Shown here: in pieces, positions 1 to 7,538 of the stretch
Position numbering within the stretch: position 1 is the first letter of the stretch
Layout of the letters: each line of letters starts with the position of its first letter
NCBI RefSeq assembly: GCF_016598485.1
Contig: NZ_JAEMUW010000033.1
Span: forward strand, 1 to 50,511
Length of the DNA stretch: 50,511 nucleotides
Source: Micromonospora coerulea
GTDB taxonomy: Bacteria > Actinomycetota > Actinomycetes > Mycobacteriales > Micromonosporaceae
Direction: 5' to 3'
Made by a program: the position numbers and the translations under genes
The notes under the pieces: generated by a model
Databases searched by the model: none
What the model saw: the letters and a program-made list of their open reading frames with translations, nothing else
What the model was told of the DNA's origin: nothing

Positions 1-172
1 GTGGGCGTTGGGTGCCGTTGAGCGTTGGGTGCCGGTGGGCGTTGGGTGCCGTTCGGTGCCGTTGGGTGCCGTTGGGCGTTGGGTGCCGTTGAGTGCCGTT
101 GGGCGTTGGGTGCCGTTGGGTGCCGTTGGGTGCAGTTGGGCGCCGTTCGATGCAGTTCAGCGCCGTTCAGCG
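1..172. repeat. Decaying GTTGGGTGCC-type tandem repeat
   Basis: Imperfect tandem copies of a roughly 10-bp unit (GTTGGGTGCC, with GTTGGGCGTT and GTTGAGTGCC variants) fill the first ~170 bases. The copies are most regular at the left and degrade to the right into GTTCAGCGCC-like units. The array may continue beyond the left edge. All three forward frames stay open only because the unit lacks stop codons, and no protein is supported. Confidence 0.8.
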
Positions 173-407
173 CAGCCCGTTGCTCCCAGCCCGCTCCCCC
201 ATCAATCATCGGTGGACATACGGCGAGCGCCAACACGACCGCCGTCGGCCGTTGAGGTCCTCCATCCCACCTCGCCCACGCGCTCGTCAACGAGCAGCGT
301 CAGATTCCGTCCGCTAGTGCAGGGGCGATTCCGCCGGTAGGCGCCGTTCGTCTGCCGTTACCCCGGCGGCAGCCCGGGCGAACGCCCTACCTCGATGGCG
401 TGACCGG
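173..407. other. Intergenic, no gene seen
   Basis: Sequence between the tandem repeat and the phosphatase remnant. No start codon with a ribosome binding site, no tRNA and no convincing hairpin was seen. The frames crossing it are low-complexity extensions of the repeat. Confidence 0.5.
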
Positions 408-767
408 TCACAGCTGTTCGACGGCCTGCCTCAGTTCCGGGTTGAGTGTCCAGCCGTGCACCCCGAGCAGCCCGCGCAGCTCGGCCAGCGCGGAGCGCGC
501 CGGTATGCCGGTGGCCAAGGTCGTGTAGCGGGCAGCGACCGCCGGCGTGCGACTCTGACCGGCGGCGCAATGCAGCAGCACCCCCCGGCCCTCCTTACGC
601 AACTCGAGCACCATCCGGGCGGCCTGATCGACCACGACGTGCGGCTGCGCATTGGCGCCGGGCTGGTCGACCAGCCACGCCGACACCCGGTTGACGACGG
701 CCACGTCGTCAAAGTCGTCACAGCCAACGCGACACAGGGAGACCACCGCGCCGGCGCCCTGCCCTTT
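408..767 (-). pseudogene. Truncated dual-specificity/tyrosine phosphatase, C-terminal part
   Basis: The frame reads from AVVSLCRVG through a Cys-phosphatase signature HCAAGQSRT (HCx5R-S/T) to a TGA at 408-410. The Asp-containing WLVDQPGAN segment lies upstream of the P-loop. These are the active-site elements of dual-specificity phosphatases, including those fused to ADP-ribosylglycohydrolases in streptomycetes. No plausible start precedes the phosphatase homology: upstream the same strand becomes the C-terminus of an F420 reductase remnant in another frame. I read it as a 5'-truncated gene fragment. If a cryptic start is used, a small catalytically competent phosphatase cannot be excluded. 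Confidence 0.6.
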
Positions 768-1317
768 AGTACGGCGGTCAGCGGCTCCAAGTGCCGGGCC
801 AGCCGAAGAGGACCCGCGTCGACGCCCGGTTTGCCGGTCACCGTCGCGGCGAGCTCGATCACCCGCTGCTTGGCCTCGGTGTCGTCGCCACACACGAGGA
901 CGTCCTCGTGGTCGAGCATGTCTGCCTTACGGATGAGCGTCGCCGCTGAGAGGTGGTGGATGCGCCCACGACGTGGGAACTCGGCAGTAGGGCCTGGGCG
1001 CTCTCGGCGGCCGACGTCGGACCCAGGTCGAGCCCATACGGGCCTCGCTTGTCGAAGCCGAGCGGGTTGACGCAGCTGATCACTACCTTACCGCCCAGCT
1101 GTGGGGCCAGCGTGGCGACGAGGTCGTCGTGCCCGTCGTACGGGACGGCAAGGAGCACCAGGTCAGCCGTCTCGGCGGCGTCCGCATTGGTCGCACCGCG
1201 AACCGAGCCGGCCCCGCTGACGCGCTCGTCGAGCACGGCGGCCGCGTCGACGGCGCGCTCCTCCGAGCGCGACCCGAGGATCACGTCGTGCCCGCCCTTG
1301 GCGAACCGGTAGCCGTA
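768..1317 (-). pseudogene. npdG: Frameshifted remnant of NADPH-dependent F420 reductase (NpdG/FNO)
   Basis: The frame from about 1317 begins with YGYRFAKGGHDVILGSRSEE, the end of the NADP-binding fold of F420H2:NADP oxidoreductases. It continues through LVLLAVPYDGH and VVISCVNPLGFDKRGPYG. Near 961 the family motif VVGAFHHLS is broken: GCA is followed by TCCACC where TTCCACC would restore the frame. The downstream frame resumes with DHEDVLVCGDD and RLARHLEPLTAVL, then ends abruptly at the phosphatase fragment. The N-terminal GxGxxG strand is missing; in its place is sequence running into the recombinase remnant on the other strand. One deletion plus loss of both ends makes this a pseudogene. 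A sequencing error could explain the frameshift but not the truncations. Confidence 0.75.
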
Positions 1318-1369
1318 GGTGGATGTCGAGCCGCTCCCGCTGCCGCCGTCACTGTGGCCGGCGTAGGCG

Positions 1370-1626
1370 CGCGCCCGCGCCGAAGCCGACCTCCACGCGA
1401 ACGTACGCAACAGCCCGCGCCGGATGAGCCGAGCAGAAATCACGAGCCTGGTGACGGCGCTCGGCGACATCGCCGCCGCGCTCCGCAACGCCGACCCCGC
1501 CGACAAGTCCGAGGTCTACCGGCAACTCGGCCTCCGGCTCACGTACCAGGCTGAAACGCAAACGGTGCGCGCCGCATTGGATCTCAGCGCGCACCGTGGG
1601 GTAATGGTTTGTGTCCGAGGGGCGAC
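1370..1626 (+). repeat. Left direct repeat with tRNA-Leu 3'-end core (attL-like)
   Basis: This aligns without gaps to 30109-30365 at a constant offset of 28,739 bp. I counted about 30 mismatches over 253 positions by hand (about 88% identity). It contains the recombinase tail, an inverted repeat (ACGGTGCGCG arm at 1562, partner to 1597) and, at 1612-1626, TGTCCGAGGGGCGAC. The last element matches the 3' terminal 15 bp of tRNA-Leu at 30351-30365 with one mismatch. Similarity stops just inside the tRNA, as expected for an attachment-site duplication. Confidence 0.75.
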
Positions 1627-1681
1627 ACCGACCATTACCCCACCGCCGATGACGATCGGCAAGAGTTTGAAGCTCATGTAA
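1370..1681 (+). pseudogene. Recombinase C-terminal remnant (left copy)
   Basis: The translation contains PRRMSRAEITSLVTALGDI and DPADKSEVYRQLGLRLTYQ. This is the C-terminal tail typical of actinomycete site-specific recombinases of the large serine type, ending in an HRGVMVCVRG-like stretch that runs into a tRNA 3' end. Only about 80-100 residues remain, and the catalytic domain is absent. The opposite strand upstream becomes the F420-reductase remnant, so the recombinase was cut by a rearrangement. A second, longer remnant with nearly the same end lies at 29852-30369. Confidence 0.65.
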
Positions 1682-1694
1682 GCAGAGCCGCCTT

Positions 1695-1726
1695 GGTGCC
1701 CCCTTCGGGTCCACGAAGGGGGCACC
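1695..1726. terminator. Perfect 13-bp hairpin
   Basis: GGTGCCCCCTTCG at 1695-1707 pairs perfectly with CGAAGGGGGCACC at 1714-1726 around a 6-nt loop. No T-tract follows on either strand. It could be a factor-independent terminator of the GC-hairpin actinomycete type, insulating the NRPS operon from the left remnants. Confidence 0.5.
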
Positions 1727-1760
1727 AGGCAGGAGGCCCGGCGGCGGCCCGGCCCGGCAG

Positions 1761-1791
1761 GGCCGGGCCGGGCCGGGCCGGGCCGGGCCGG
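1761..1791. repeat. GGCCG pentanucleotide microsatellite
   Basis: Six uninterrupted GGCCG units (1761-1790), preceded by degenerate CGGCCCGGCC copies from about 1741. The tract is self-complementary and may form alternative hairpins or vary in copy number. Confidence 0.8.
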
Positions 1792-2725
1792 TTGGTCGTC
1801 GCCGGTAGCGGCTCGGCCCGGCCATCGTCCGCGCGCGCTGGTTGGCCGGGTCGTAACGGGGAGAGGGTCCGGACGGCGGCGCAGGGTCGCCTGCGGGTGC
1901 CTGAATGCGGTCCGACGCGCCGCACCGGCTGAGAGTCTGACCCACCGGGAACGTCCTTGCCACCGGTCGTCACCGGTGGGCCCCATCAAAGCGTGTCCCC
2001 GCTGCCCGTGGTGGCGACTTGCCGGAGGAAGCGCACGCACGGGCGAGGGAGCCGGCCGTCACCGGGCCGGACCCCGCGGCGTCCTCAGACGCCCTCCATC
2101 GCGATGAAAATGGCTCACTGATTGGCCGAGACCAGCTGGCGCCAACGCCGACCCCGACGGCAGCGGCGGAAGGGATTTGCCACCAATTGCATAGCACCAT
2201 GTCGATACCCTGTCTACCCCGTCCGACCTGGGAATACACGTCGGACGCAAACACAGAAGATCGAGGTCAGCCAAACAATCGACACCCGGCGACCTTGCCA
2301 GCGTCAGGGGTGGTCGCTACGATGATGTCGCTTCGGACGCGTGACGTCCGCATAGGCGAGCGACGCTCTGCACGGGGGTGCATTTTGGTTCAGATTCTGG
2401 GAATCCCTATACGGATGCTGCGGCTCAACGCAGCGCCTGCCGTCTCGTTCGACCATAGCGAGCCGATCGGCGGAGTTTAATCCCGCATTTCCTGCGTCGG
2501 CTCCCCGAACGATAATCTCGCCCTGCCTGCTTTCCTGCCTGCCTGCCGATAATTGGTGTCTCCGCGCGCCCGGTCCAGCATCGCGGCCCGGCCCACTCGC
2601 GCGACTTCGACGACCGGCATCCGGCGACACAGTTGACCTCTTTGGAGCAGAGAGCGAGGGTGGCGTCCGCACGCAACCCGGAACCGAACCCACGAGTTCT
2701 GAACAGTCAAAGGAATTCGAAGTAT
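1792..2725. other. Gene-free upstream region of the NRPS operon
   Basis: About 930 bases without a convincing gene. A long open frame from about 2019 to 2480 has no recognisable family motif and low-complexity composition, so I do not call it. Visible features are a small hairpin (CCACCGGT/ACCGGTGG, 1960-1979), a CTGCCTGC-type direct repeat near 2525-2547, and base composition becoming more AT-rich from about 2160 towards 2726. The operon promoter probably lies in the AT-richer part, but no -35/-10 pair is clear enough to mark. No regulator gene is present here. Confidence 0.5.
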
Positions 2726-3505
2726 ATGAGCGCGCTCTCGTCCAGAAAGTCATCGCCGCCCTGGCTACTCCGGGATCCTTCGGATTCCGCCCGGGCTCGG
2801 CTGTTCTGTTTCCGCTATTCCGGCGTCGGCGCATCCATGTTCTCACAATGGCCGCGACTCGTAGGCGACATCGAGATCTGCCCGATCCAGCTACCCGCCA
2901 GGGAGAACCGGCTGCGCGAGCCGCACTTCGGCACCTACGAGGAACTAGCCCGCAGCATCATCGATCCGCTGCTGCCCTACCTCGACCGCCCCTTCGCGTT
3001 CTTCGGGCACTGCGCGGCCGCCCTCCCGGCGTTCGAGGTAGCGCACCGGCTCCACGAGGAGGGCCTGCCGACCCCCGATTCCCTCGTCGTCTCCGCCCAG
3101 GTCGCCCCGCACCACTGCCCCTTCGACCGGTATCTCGAACTGGCCGACGAGCAGCTGCTCGTCGAGCTGGGAGCGCTGGTCCAGGCGCGGGGCGGCAAGC
3201 CACACCCGATGCTTCTCGGCATGATGCTGGACGTGCTGCGCCAGGATCTGGAGTCGAACCGGGTCTACCGGCGACCCAAACCGGTATCGCTGCCGACCCG
3301 GATTGTCGCGCTCCACTGGGAGTCCGACGTGGAGATCCGGCAGGACCAGTTGCTGGGCTGGTCTCAGTACGCCGAGTCGGTCTCCTTCGAGGTGCTCGAC
3401 GGTGGGCACTTCGACTTCCTCTCCGCACCGGCCGAGCTCATGGACGTGCTGGCCCGCTCCCTCGGCTCGACCGCGAGCAGCATCGACGAGCCGGCGATGG
3501 GCTGA
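2726..3505 (+). CDS. Type II thioesterase with Cys in the nucleophile position
   Basis: A 259-residue alpha/beta-hydrolase of the RifR/TycF type II thioesterase family, which removes misprimed acyl groups from carrier proteins in trans. The start at 2726 is preceded by AAAGGA; an open extension to 2633 lacks family similarity. Family marks in order: LFCFRYSGVGASMF near the N-terminus, PIQLPARENRLREP, then the nucleophile elbow FFGHCAAA, an Asp within WESDVEI, and the catalytic His (about residue 228) in DGGHFDF. The elbow normally reads GHSMG. Here Cys (about residue 96) replaces Ser and the final Gly is Ala. A second type II thioesterase with the normal Ser lies at 17221, so this one may have a different job, such as offloading, acyl transfer or hydrolysis of a particular intermediate. 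It is the first gene of the operon and sits 4 bp before the flavin reductase. Confidence 0.9.
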   Translation: MSALSSRKSSPPWLLRDPSDSARARLFCFRYSGVGASMFSQWPRLVGDIEICPIQLPARENRLREPHFGTYEELARSIIDPLLPYLDRPFAFFGHCAAALPAFEVAHRLHEEGLPTPDSLVVSAQVAPHHCPFDRYLELADEQLLVELGALVQARGGKPHPMLLGMMLDVLRQDLESNRVYRRPKPVSLPTRIVALHWESDVEIRQDQLLGWSQYAESVSFEVLDGGHFDFLSAPAELMDVLARSLGSTASSIDEPAMG

Positions 3506-3509
3506 CGAC

Positions 3510-4019
3510 ATGCCGGAGATCAGCGCGTCGGCCGCGCCACTCAAACCCACCCTGCCGCACCTGCGGCACACGTTGGGCCATTTCCCGACCGGCGTCACCG
3601 TGGTCACCACAATTGATGACGGCAAGCCGGTCGGAGTCTGCGCAAATTCTTTCGTGAGCGTTTCCCTCGAGCCGCCACTGGTCGGCGTCTTCCTGAAGAA
3701 CACATCACGGACGTTGTCCTCCCTGCGACGGTCGGGGTCGCTGGTCATCAACATTCTGGCGGACCGTCAGGAGCACATCGCACGCGCATTCGCCGCCCCG
3801 GATGGCGACCGTTTCGCCAATGTCGATTGGCGCGTCTCCAGTCTTTCCGGCGCGCCCGTTCTCGACGGCGTCTGCGCCTGGCTCGATTGCCGCACCGATC
3901 GTATGATCATGTACGGCGACCACTATCTCATGCTAGGTTGTGTCGTGGATTCCGGATTCAACACCGACAGCATGCCCCTGCTGTTCCACCGCTCCCGGTA
4001 CGTGAACATATCCGGCTGA
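3510..4019 (+). CDS. Flavin reductase-like FMN-binding protein
   Basis: A 169-residue protein of the flavin reductase-like family (HpaC/ActVB type), which uses NAD(P)H to reduce FMN or FAD for a partner oxygenase. It shows the family N-terminus LRHTLGHFPTGVTVVTT, the flavin-binding ANSFVSVSLEPPLVGV segment, SRTLSSLRRSGSLVINIL, and the C-terminal FHRSRY. The start at 3510 follows the thioesterase stop by 4 bp, implying translational coupling. The likely partner is the luciferase-like monooxygenase at 23374, the only flavin-dependent oxygenase recognised in the operon. The P450 needs ferredoxin/ferredoxin reductase instead. That pairing is inferred from context. The 95-bp gap to the P450 shows no hairpin that would end the transcript. 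Confidence 0.88.
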   Translation: MPEISASAAPLKPTLPHLRHTLGHFPTGVTVVTTIDDGKPVGVCANSFVSVSLEPPLVGVFLKNTSRTLSSLRRSGSLVINILADRQEHIARAFAAPDGDRFANVDWRVSSLSGAPVLDGVCAWLDCRTDRMIMYGDHYLMLGCVVDSGFNTDSMPLLFHRSRYVNISG

Positions 4020-4114
4020 GCAACCCGCGACCACCGAAGAACGAAAGCCTTCGTCAATTGCGCGCTACATCGCGTTCATGCAGCGCGCAATGAATCAGAC
4101 CAATAAGGATTAGT

Positions 4115-5341
4115 GTGCTTACGCGGACCCCGGTGTCGTCTGATGACCTCGCGGATCTGAATCTTCTGGATCCGTCCCTGCACAGCAATTACGACCTCAC
4201 TTCACTGTGGCGCAGATTGCGCGCCGAGGCACCTGTCTGGCGCCATCCGGCTGTCGGCTGCGCGCCCGGCTTCTGGGTGCTAAGCAAGCATGCCGACGTG
4301 CTGGCCGCCTACCGGAACAGCAAGCAGTTCACCTCGATGAACGGAAACATGCTCGGCACCCTGCTGCGCGGCGGCGACTCCGCTGGCGGGCGGATGCTCG
4401 TGGTGACCGACGGCGGACGGCACTCGGCGCTCCGCCGGCTCATGCAGACCGGCTTCGGCCCGCGCATCCTCGGAGTCGTCGGCGAGTTCGTCGAGCGCGC
4501 CACCGCCGAGGTGCTCGCGGCAGCGCTGGAACGCGGCGATTGCGACTTCGCCGCGGACGTCGCCTCCGCCATCCCGCTCGCCGCCATCTGCGAACTGCTG
4601 GCCGTGCCGGTCGCGGATAGGCCACGGATCCTCGATCTCACTCGGTCCGCCCTGGAGTCCGAGCACGACGCTCAGCCGTCGATCCGGTCCCGGCTGGCGC
4701 AGAGCGAAATCCTGCTGTACTACGCCCGGCTCGCGGCCAAACGGCGGGGCGACCCCGGCACCGACGCGGTCAGCATGCTCGCCACCGGCCTCGTCGAGGA
4801 CCGGCCGCTGACGGACGAGGAAGTAGTGCTCAACTGCTACAACCTCATCATCGGCGGCGACGAGACCGCGCGGCTGTCTATGACCAGCGGGGTGCTGGCG
4901 CTCATGGAGCACGGCGGCGAATGGGAGAGGTTCAGCCGCGGCGAGGTCGCGGTCCCCGACGCTGTCGAGGAGATCCTGCGCTGGACCACCCCGGCGATCC
5001 ACGTGGGGCGGATGGCCGGCACAGACGTGGAGGTCCGAGGCACCACGATCCGGGCCGGCGAGGTCGTCACGATGTGGAACGTGTCGGCCAACCGCGATGA
5101 AGACGTCTTCGACCGCCCGGACGAGCTGATCCTGGACAGGACGCCGAACCGGCATGTCACGTTCGGGCACGGACCGCACTTCTGCCTCGGCGCTCACCTG
5201 GCCAAAGTAGAGCTCCGGGCCCTCCTGGCGTATCTGCAACGCAATGTGGCGGCCATGGAGCCGAACGGCTCCGGGCACTGGCTCAGCTCCAACTTCCTCA
5301 ACGGGGTGGAGAGCTTGCCGATAACGCTGAAAGCACGATGA
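4115..5341 (+). CDS. Cytochrome P450, probable carrier-protein-bound amino acid hydroxylase
   Basis: A 408-residue class I bacterial P450. The GTG start at 4115 has AAGGA five bases upstream. The I-helix motif is IIGGDETAR, where textbook P450s have AGxDT. The ExxR motif is EILR (286-289), and the haem loop is FGHGPHFCLG with the axial Cys at 357. P450s with a G-G-(N/D)-E-T I-helix and a stand-alone A-T didomain next door (NovI/NovH, NikQ/NikP1) beta-hydroxylate aminoacyl-S-carrier protein. This gene lies 29 bp before exactly such an A-T didomain, so I infer the same role; substrate and position are unproven. No dedicated ferredoxin gene is in the operon, so housekeeping partners would be needed. 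Confidence 0.9.
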   Translation: MLTRTPVSSDDLADLNLLDPSLHSNYDLTSLWRRLRAEAPVWRHPAVGCAPGFWVLSKHADVLAAYRNSKQFTSMNGNMLGTLLRGGDSAGGRMLVVTDGGRHSALRRLMQTGFGPRILGVVGEFVERATAEVLAAALERGDCDFAADVASAIPLAAICELLAVPVADRPRILDLTRSALESEHDAQPSIRSRLAQSEILLYYARLAAKRRGDPGTDAVSMLATGLVEDRPLTDEEVVLNCYNLIIGGDETARLSMTSGVLALMEHGGEWERFSRGEVAVPDAVEEILRWTTPAIHVGRMAGTDVEVRGTTIRAGEVVTMWNVSANRDEDVFDRPDELILDRTPNRHVTFGHGPHFCLGAHLAKVELRALLAYLQRNVAAMEPNGSGHWLSSNFLNGVESLPITLKAR

Positions 5342-5370
5342 CTTCGCACCGGACACGGGGGTTCCAGTAG

Positions 5371-7218
5371 ATGTTCGCCAGCAGGTCCCACACCGCCGGA
5401 TCTTTCGACCCGGCGCTGACGGTGCCCGGCGCGTTTGACGCGGTCGCGGCGGCGGTTCCGGACAACGTCGCGCTCGACGGCGTCGCCGGCCGCCTGACGT
5501 ACGCTCAGCTCCGCGCGCGCAGCGAGGTGTTGTCCGCTGCGCTGGGGCGGCGCGGCGTCGGGCTCGGCACCGTCGTCGGCGTCCACCTCGAGCGGTCCTT
5601 CGACTCGCTCATCACGTATCTCGCCATCCTCAAGGCCGGCGGCAGCTACCTGCCGCTCTCGCCGGAGTATCCCCCGTCCCGGCTGAAGCTCCTGCTGAGC
5701 GATGCGGGTGCGGTGTTCGTCGTGGCCGCCGAGCTACCGCCGTGGTCGGCCGAGGTGGACAGTCCGGTGGTCACGCTGGCCCGGCTCCGCTCCGACGGCG
5801 GCGGCAGCGGCGACGAATCGGCCGCCAGCCACCCCATGCCGGTTACCCCGGAGGACGTGGCCTACGTCATGTACACGTCCGGCTCCACGGGAACGCCGAA
5901 AGGAGTCCTGGTCACTCATCGCAACATCGTGCAGCTCGTTCGGGACCAGGATTATCTGGACTTCGGCGCCGGAGAGGCGTTCCTGCACCTGTCACCGACC
6001 GCGTTCGACGCTTCGACGTTCGAGATCTGGGGCGCGTTGTTGTCCGGCGCACGGCTGGTGCTCGCACCTTCCGGGCGGTCGGCTCTCGCCGATCTGCCGG
6101 TCCTGCTGCGGGAGCGCGGGGTCTCCGCGATGTTCCTGACCACGCCGCTTTTCCACGAGCTGATGGACAGCGACCCGGGCGCGCTGGATCCGGTCCGGCA
6201 GGTGCTGGTCGGCGGCGAACCCATGTCCGTCGAGCGTGCCCTGCTGCTGGCTCGGAGGCGCAGCGCAGCAACCGGCGGCACGGCACCGGCCAGCGTGGCC
6301 GCGAACGTCTACGGCCCGACCGAGACGACGACGTTCGCCACCGCGTTCCGGCTGGACCAGTTGGACGGCAACGACAAGAGCGTGCCGATCGGCCGGCCGC
6401 TCAGCCACACCAGCGTGTATCTACTGCGCGAGGACGGCTCACCCGCCGCCGAAGGCGAGTCCGGGGAGATCTACATCGGCGGCGCCGGGGTATCCCGGGG
6501 CTACCTGGGTCGTCCGGCGCAGACGGCGGAGCGCTTCCTGCCGGACCCGTTCTCCGGCGTACAGGGCGCGCGGATGTACCGGTCGGGGGACGTCGGTCGG
6601 CTGCGGCCAGACGGCGCGATCGAGTTCCTCGGTCGAATCGACAACCAGGTCAAGATCCGGGGGTTCCGGATCGAGCCGGTGGAGGTCGAGGAGGCGCTGC
6701 TCAACCACGCGGGCGTACGGGAGGCGGCGGTTGTCGCCGTGCCGGTACCGGACGGGGTGCGGCTGGCCGCGTACGTGGTGCCCGGGGCCGGTCAGAGCGC
6801 GGAGCTCACCCCGGTCGCGCTCGCGACCTACCTGCGCGGCCTGGTGCCCGGCTTCATGGTGCCGTCGTGGTTCGTCACCCTCTCCGAGCTGCCCCGCACC
6901 GTCACCGGCAAGCTGGACAGACGCGAGCTGCCCGCGCTGGACGAGGCGGATCTGCCCCGCTTCTCCGGTGGCCCCACTGGCGGGCCCGGTGACGAGGACG
7001 GCCCGCTGAGCCCGACCGAGGAGCGGCTGGTCGAGATCTGGAAGCAGATCCTCCAGGTGGAGACCGTCGGCATCGACGACGACTTTTTCAGCCTGGGCGG
7101 CGACTCGATCCGCATCCTGCGGGTCCTCGCCGAGGCCGAGGCTCGCGGCTTGGAGCTGAGCCTGGTCCAGCTGTTCGAGCACACCACGATCCGGGAGCTC
7201 GCCGCCTCCGTCCAGTGA
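5371..7218 (+). CDS. Stand-alone NRPS adenylation-thiolation didomain
   Basis: A 615-residue A-T protein. A-domain motifs: YTSGSTGTPKG (168 onward), FDASTFEIW, NVYGPTETT, YRSGDVGR, and GKLDRRELP near 515. The thiolation domain near 545-615 has the 4'-phosphopantetheine Ser579 in FFSLGGDSI. Hand alignment to GrsA gives the specificity code DAFLLGVTFK. It resembles codes for branched aliphatic residues (Val/Ile-type DAF-G-TFK) but matches none exactly, so a hydrophobic substrate is a weak prediction. No C domain is present, so the loaded residue must be passed on in trans. The preceding P450 and following MbtH suggest it presents an amino acid for on-carrier oxidation. A possible recipient is the A-less second carrier domain of the protein at 24407. 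Confidence 0.93.
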   Translation: MFASRSHTAGSFDPALTVPGAFDAVAAAVPDNVALDGVAGRLTYAQLRARSEVLSAALGRRGVGLGTVVGVHLERSFDSLITYLAILKAGGSYLPLSPEYPPSRLKLLLSDAGAVFVVAAELPPWSAEVDSPVVTLARLRSDGGGSGDESAASHPMPVTPEDVAYVMYTSGSTGTPKGVLVTHRNIVQLVRDQDYLDFGAGEAFLHLSPTAFDASTFEIWGALLSGARLVLAPSGRSALADLPVLLRERGVSAMFLTTPLFHELMDSDPGALDPVRQVLVGGEPMSVERALLLARRRSAATGGTAPASVAANVYGPTETTTFATAFRLDQLDGNDKSVPIGRPLSHTSVYLLREDGSPAAEGESGEIYIGGAGVSRGYLGRPAQTAERFLPDPFSGVQGARMYRSGDVGRLRPDGAIEFLGRIDNQVKIRGFRIEPVEVEEALLNHAGVREAAVVAVPVPDGVRLAAYVVPGAGQSAELTPVALATYLRGLVPGFMVPSWFVTLSELPRTVTGKLDRRELPALDEADLPRFSGGPTGGPGDEDGPLSPTEERLVEIWKQILQVETVGIDDDFFSLGGDSIRILRVLAEAEARGLELSLVQLFEHTTIRELAASVQ

Positions 7219-7291
7219 CCCCGCAGCAGCCGGACGACGTCCGCCACAGGCGGACGCCCGGAAGACCGCAATTCTCCCGAAAGGAAACGCA

Positions 7292-7492
7292 ATGACGGAC
7301 GCCATCAACTTCTTCGTAGTGATCAACGACGAGGAGCAGTACTCGATCAGCCCGACTCACCTGCCGATGCCCGCCGGGTGGCGGTCGGTCGGCGTCGAAG
7401 GCGACAAGCAGACCTGCCTCGACTGGATCGAGCAGAACTGGACGGACATGCGCCCGGCCAGCCTGCGACGTCGGATGTCCACGTCGGCCTAG
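7292..7492 (+). CDS. MbtH-like NRPS accessory protein
   Basis: A 66-residue protein, the usual length for MbtH family members, which bind A domains and are often needed for their solubility or activity. Hallmarks are visible: NDEEQYSISP, PMPAGW, CLDWIEQNWTDMRPASL with the conserved Trp residues. The family's SLWP reads SISP here. AAAGGA precedes the ATG with good spacing. It is placed between the A-T didomain and the first large NRPS and may serve all six A domains of the operon. Confidence 0.96.
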   Translation: MTDAINFFVVINDEEQYSISPTHLPMPAGWRSVGVEGDKQTCLDWIEQNWTDMRPASLRRRMSTSA

Positions 7493-7538
7493 CCAGCACG
7501 TCACCCCGAGCGAAACACCACCCCGGACGGAGTCACTG

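Noticed and set aside
1..172. CRISPR array
   Set aside because: Units are about 10 bp and contiguous, with no unique spacers. No cas genes are in the window.
1..340. Long open frames of 70-110 codons across the tandem repeat
   Set aside because: They exist in three frames at once because the repeat unit has no stop codon. There is no ribosome binding site or family motif.
2019..2480. Possible 153-codon gene before the NRPS operon
   Set aside because: No recognisable domain, no good ribosome binding site and low-complexity composition. More likely the regulatory upstream region.
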